Shown here piece after piece: positions 63,817 through 64,000 of a stretch of DNA of 64,000 bases. This stretch comes from Ephydatia muelleri. Its lineage: Eukaryota > Porifera > Demospongiae > Spongillida > Spongillidae. The notes below the pieces were generated by a model that was not told the origin of the DNA, made no database searches, and worked only from the letters and a program-made list of their open reading frames with translations. Within the stretch, counting starts at the first letter, position 1; each line of letters opens with the position of its first letter. The stretch lies in assembly GCA_013339895.1 (NCBI GenBank), contig JABACO010000006.1:6770087-6834086 (forward strand). The letters run 5' to 3'. Made by a program: the position numbers and the translations under genes.

Positions 63817-64000
63817 GTGAGTGTAATTTGAGATCAGACCAATGTCTGTTGCTGACACGAGAGGGCATAGTGTATGTGATCATTGCCCTCATGGCCCTCT
63901 GTAACTAGCATAGGGAAAGGCTGGATATACATGTAGGAGAGCCCATCTAAGCAGCCATGACATGGGTGCTGTTTTACATACCAAAGAGGGGGGTGGGGCA

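Overview
The window is eukaryotic, very probably from an early-branching animal, and a sponge (demosponge) is the best guess. The evidence is: multi-exon genes with GT-AG introns, many of them only 50-150 bp; animal-type membrane receptors whose Ig, FN3 and Sushi domains sit on phase 1-1 exons; TRAPPC4, SLC37 and ankyrin-repeat genes; and a dense load of metazoan transposons, MITEs and microsatellites. No bacterial operon structure, tRNA or rRNA was seen. All exon models are mine, built from reading frames, splice-site dinucleotides and phase agreement. Family names come from recognising protein motifs; no search was run.

Layout. 1-2.1 kb is GT-rich repeat and unassigned DNA. 2.17-2.35 kb (-) is the first coding exon of TRAPPC4. 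4.1-16.6 kb (+) is receptor gene 1: signal peptide, Ig-like domain, FN3-type domains, one membrane segment and a tyrosine-rich tail. Its last intron holds a minisatellite of about 100 copies of a 45-bp unit (9.67-14.18 kb), and an earlier intron holds a hAT-type MITE with a perfect 8-bp target duplication. 18.8-21.5 kb holds broken pieces of one LINE-like family. 26.11-29.14 kb is a complete-ended hAT element (TTF zinc finger/DUF4371 transposase, 8-bp duplication) whose transposase is frameshifted. 29.9-33.5 kb (+) is a multi-exon RAG1-like gene in decay: RAG1-type N-terminal zinc residues, RING, DDE core and catalytic acidic residues are recognisable, but stops and frameshifts interrupt it. 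35.1-39.2 kb (+) is receptor gene 2: signal peptide, Ig, FN3-like domains, Sushi, membrane segment, and a tail ending in an ITIM-like motif.

39.9-52.4 kb (-) is an SLC37-family sugar-phosphate transporter, convergent with receptor 2. One of its introns carries an intact Ty3/Gypsy (Mag-like) retrotransposon with identical 88-bp LTRs and a single gag-pol ORF. One of its exons runs directly into a huge (TATG)n array. 54.1-55.4 kb is a hAT/ZBED-type remnant. 56.15-63.8 kb and beyond (+) is an ankyrin-repeat gene with two exactly 99-bp repeat exons separated by a 7.35-kb intron. That intron is packed with nested MITEs, an opposite-strand gene of an uncharacterised family, a ZBED-type hAT pseudogene, Gypsy pol pieces and a long foldback.

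Two receptors with inhibitory-type tyrosine motifs and a RAG1-like relic lie within 35 kb. The two receptors may work in phosphotyrosine-based recognition or adhesion signalling. Any functional link to the RAG1-like locus is only positional.
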